This document shows, piece after piece, positions 13,258 to 14,280 of a stretch of DNA of 14,280 nt. This DNA is from Cloacimonetes bacterium SCGC AAA252-N17 (lineage in GTDB: Bacteria > Cloacimonadota > Cloacimonadia > JGIOTU-2). Under the pieces are notes generated by a model, which saw only the letters and a list, made by a program, of their open reading frames with translations, was not told the origin of the DNA and made no database searches. Position numbers and translations under genes: made by a program. Each line of letters opens with the position of its first letter. Positions within the stretch are counted from its first letter, which is position 1. Where the stretch lies: assembly GCA_000404785.1 (NCBI GenBank), contig ASNI01000066.1:1-14280 (forward strand), read 5' to 3'.

Positions 13258-13953
13258 ATGGTTACTAAATCAAACGGAAATATGTATCCAGATAAGGATA
13301 CATGGAATCCCCTAGCCGGAGATTGTTTCCATAATTGCAGTTATTGTTATAGAAATAGTTGGAAAAAGAGATCAAAAAACTGCGCCAGGAAATATTCGGG
13401 AGAAATTCGATTGTGGAAGAAAGAGTTTAATTCCCTCGGTTATGGCAACGAAATTTTTGTTTGCTCAATGACTGATTTATTTGCAAAAGATGTACCGAGT
13501 ACATTAATTGAAATTATTTTAGGTTATTGTAAAAATTATAATAACACTTACTTATTTCAAACAAAAAATCCCCAGAGATTGTTTGATTTTATTAATCTGT
13601 TACCAGACAAGACTATTTTGGGAACGACAATTGAAAGTAATAGATTTCCAAAAAATTTGTCAAAAGCACCATCACCTGAAGAAAGGGCTTATTGGATGAG
13701 TGTTTTAAAATCAGAAGTTAAGGATAAATATAAATTTATGGTTAGCATAGAACCTGTTATTAAATTTGATCTTGATGTTTTAACTTCTATGCTTAAAAAT
13801 ATTTTGCCAGACTATATAAGTATTGGAGCTGATTCTAAAAATAATGACCTAGAAGAACCTGCGAAAGTAGAACTTAAAAAATTAATTAAATTATTAGGAG
13901 ATTTTACTGAAGTTAAATTGAAAAATAATATCAACAGATTAATCGCAAAATAA
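13258..13953 (+). CDS. Gp37/Gp68-type (DUF5131) radical-SAM-like three-Cys-motif protein
   Basis: The 231-aa protein opens with TWNPLAGDCFHNCSYCY, in which C23, C27 and C30 form CxxxCxxC, the [4Fe-4S]/SAM-binding motif of radical SAM enzymes. Further conserved blocks are IFVCSMTDLFAKDVP (about 75-90), FQTKNPQRL, ILGTTIESNRF, MVSIEPV and ISIGADS, as in the phage Gp37/Gp68 family (DUF5131), also called three-Cys-motif proteins. Members occur in phages and genomic islands; the reaction is unknown. It is at the shorter end of the family, the main loss being near the C-terminus. A GAAGAG site precedes the ATG. The gene ends 20 nt before tcmP, its usual partner. Its DNA is very AT-rich, consistent with horizontal transfer. 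Confidence 0.88.
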   Translation: MVTKSNGNMYPDKDTWNPLAGDCFHNCSYCYRNSWKKRSKNCARKYSGEIRLWKKEFNSLGYGNEIFVCSMTDLFAKDVPSTLIEIILGYCKNYNNTYLFQTKNPQRLFDFINLLPDKTILGTTIESNRFPKNLSKAPSPEERAYWMSVLKSEVKDKYKFMVSIEPVIKFDLDVLTSMLKNILPDYISIGADSKNNDLEEPAKVELKKLIKLLGDFTEVKLKNNINRLIAK

Positions 13954-13973
13954 TTATAGTGAGGAAAAGGGTT

Positions 13974-14249
13974 ATGGAAAAAAAAGATATTTTATGGGAG
14001 ATCGAGCCCCACACAAAAGCTAAGCATAAAATCCTTGAAACATATCTAAAAGCTTGGTTTCCAATAATTTCTAACAGGAGTGATAGAATTTTATTTGTAG
14101 ATGGTTTTTCTGGACCTGGAGAGTATTTGAACGGTGAAAATGGATCACCAATATTAGCAATTAATGTCGCACAAAACCATGTTCTAAATCTTGATGCTGA
14201 GATCATATTCTTATTTATAGATGAGTCCACTCTAAAAAGTTCAATTTAA
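13974..14249 (+). CDS. tcmP: TcmP (three-Cys-motif partner protein), truncated by TAA
   Basis: From ATG 13974 (AGGAAAAGG just upstream; GTG 13959 also possible) the frame gives 91 residues. PHTKAKHKILETYLKAWFPII and ILFVDGFSGPGEYLNGENGSPILAI are hallmarks of the N-terminus of TcmP, the regular partner of Gp37/Gp68 three-Cys proteins. DGFSGPG resembles methyltransferase motif I (DxFxGxG), so a SAM-binding Rossmann fold is a reasonable inference. TcmP proteins are usually around 300 aa or more, but here TAA (14247-14249) ends the frame after LKSSI. The same frame then continues EIEKPLKRLM to the window edge, which looks like more protein. A nonsense mutation, a frameshift or a split gene are all possible, and the right edge prevents a decision. 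Confidence 0.75.
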   Translation: MEKKDILWEIEPHTKAKHKILETYLKAWFPIISNRSDRILFVDGFSGPGEYLNGENGSPILAINVAQNHVLNLDAEIIFLFIDESTLKSSI

Positions 14250-14259
14250 GAAATCGAGA

Positions 14260-14275
14260 AACCGTTGAAACGGTT
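14260..14275. repeat. Short hairpin after the tcmP stop
   Basis: Arms AACCGTT (14260-14266) and AACGGTT (14269-14275) lie 10 nt after the TAA, with GA between. No T-run follows within the window, so terminator function is unsupported. It may be chance within the continued tcmP reading frame. Confidence 0.3.
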
Positions 14276-14280
14276 AATGC

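Noticed and set aside
1..14280. tRNA or rRNA genes
   Set aside because: No cloverleaf with a GGTTCRA-type arm or conserved rRNA segment was recognised by eye on either strand.

Overview
The window is AT-rich, densely packed bacterial DNA with Shine-Dalgarno sites, short intergenic gaps and two lipobox signal peptides. The lipoproteins and periplasm-type thiol proteins point to a Gram-negative anaerobe, perhaps from the FCB/Cloacimonadota-like groups. That placement is an inference from gene style, and no rRNA, tRNA or single marker gene here settles it.

Layout. (1) 1-420: a perfect 28-bp palindrome at the left edge and a decayed family-2 glycosyltransferase on the minus strand. (2) 405-1436: a short leader ORF, a cysteine-rich CWC protein and an overlapping TtcA-type PP-loop ATPase, closed by a hairpin. 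(3) 1527-4925: accessory genes, namely a small lipoprotein, an unknown 77-aa protein beside a B3-like/HNH nuclease, an isochorismatase-fold hydrolase and a protein with a HEPN-type RNKIVH motif whose start codon is unclear. (4) 4954-6330: a class I methyltransferase on the minus strand and, divergent from it, the Mn exporter MntP. (5) 6336-12790: a metal and thiol-redox island with an ArsR regulator, an ArsP/SO_0444-type permease, a lipoprotein thioredoxin, CcdA, a CPKC mini-thioredoxin, a DGC-type zinc protein, a 564-aa fusion of two thioredoxin-like domains to a CcdA/DsbD-like membrane domain, a chimeric thioredoxin relic and a CDF cation exporter. (6) 12783-14280: a duplicated dyad unit matching both integron attC core consensuses, a small basic coiled-coil protein, a CxxxCxxC radical-SAM-like Gp37/Gp68 (DUF5131) protein and its TcmP partner, which is interrupted by a stop.

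How the genes may work together. The ArsR gene, permease, lipoprotein thioredoxin and ccdA are spaced 2-8 bp apart, and the mini-thioredoxin, DGC protein and fusion overlap by ATGA. This suggests metal-sensing export (ArsR, permease, CDF) joined to two routes carrying electrons across the membrane: CcdA to the lipoprotein thioredoxin, and the self-contained fusion. The mini-thioredoxin would be the cytosolic donor. The substrate (arsenical, Cu, Zn or another thiophilic species) cannot be read from sequence. Besides this island, the points most worth a second look are the attC-like repeats, the microhomology-joined thioredoxin relic and the radical SAM/TcmP pair.
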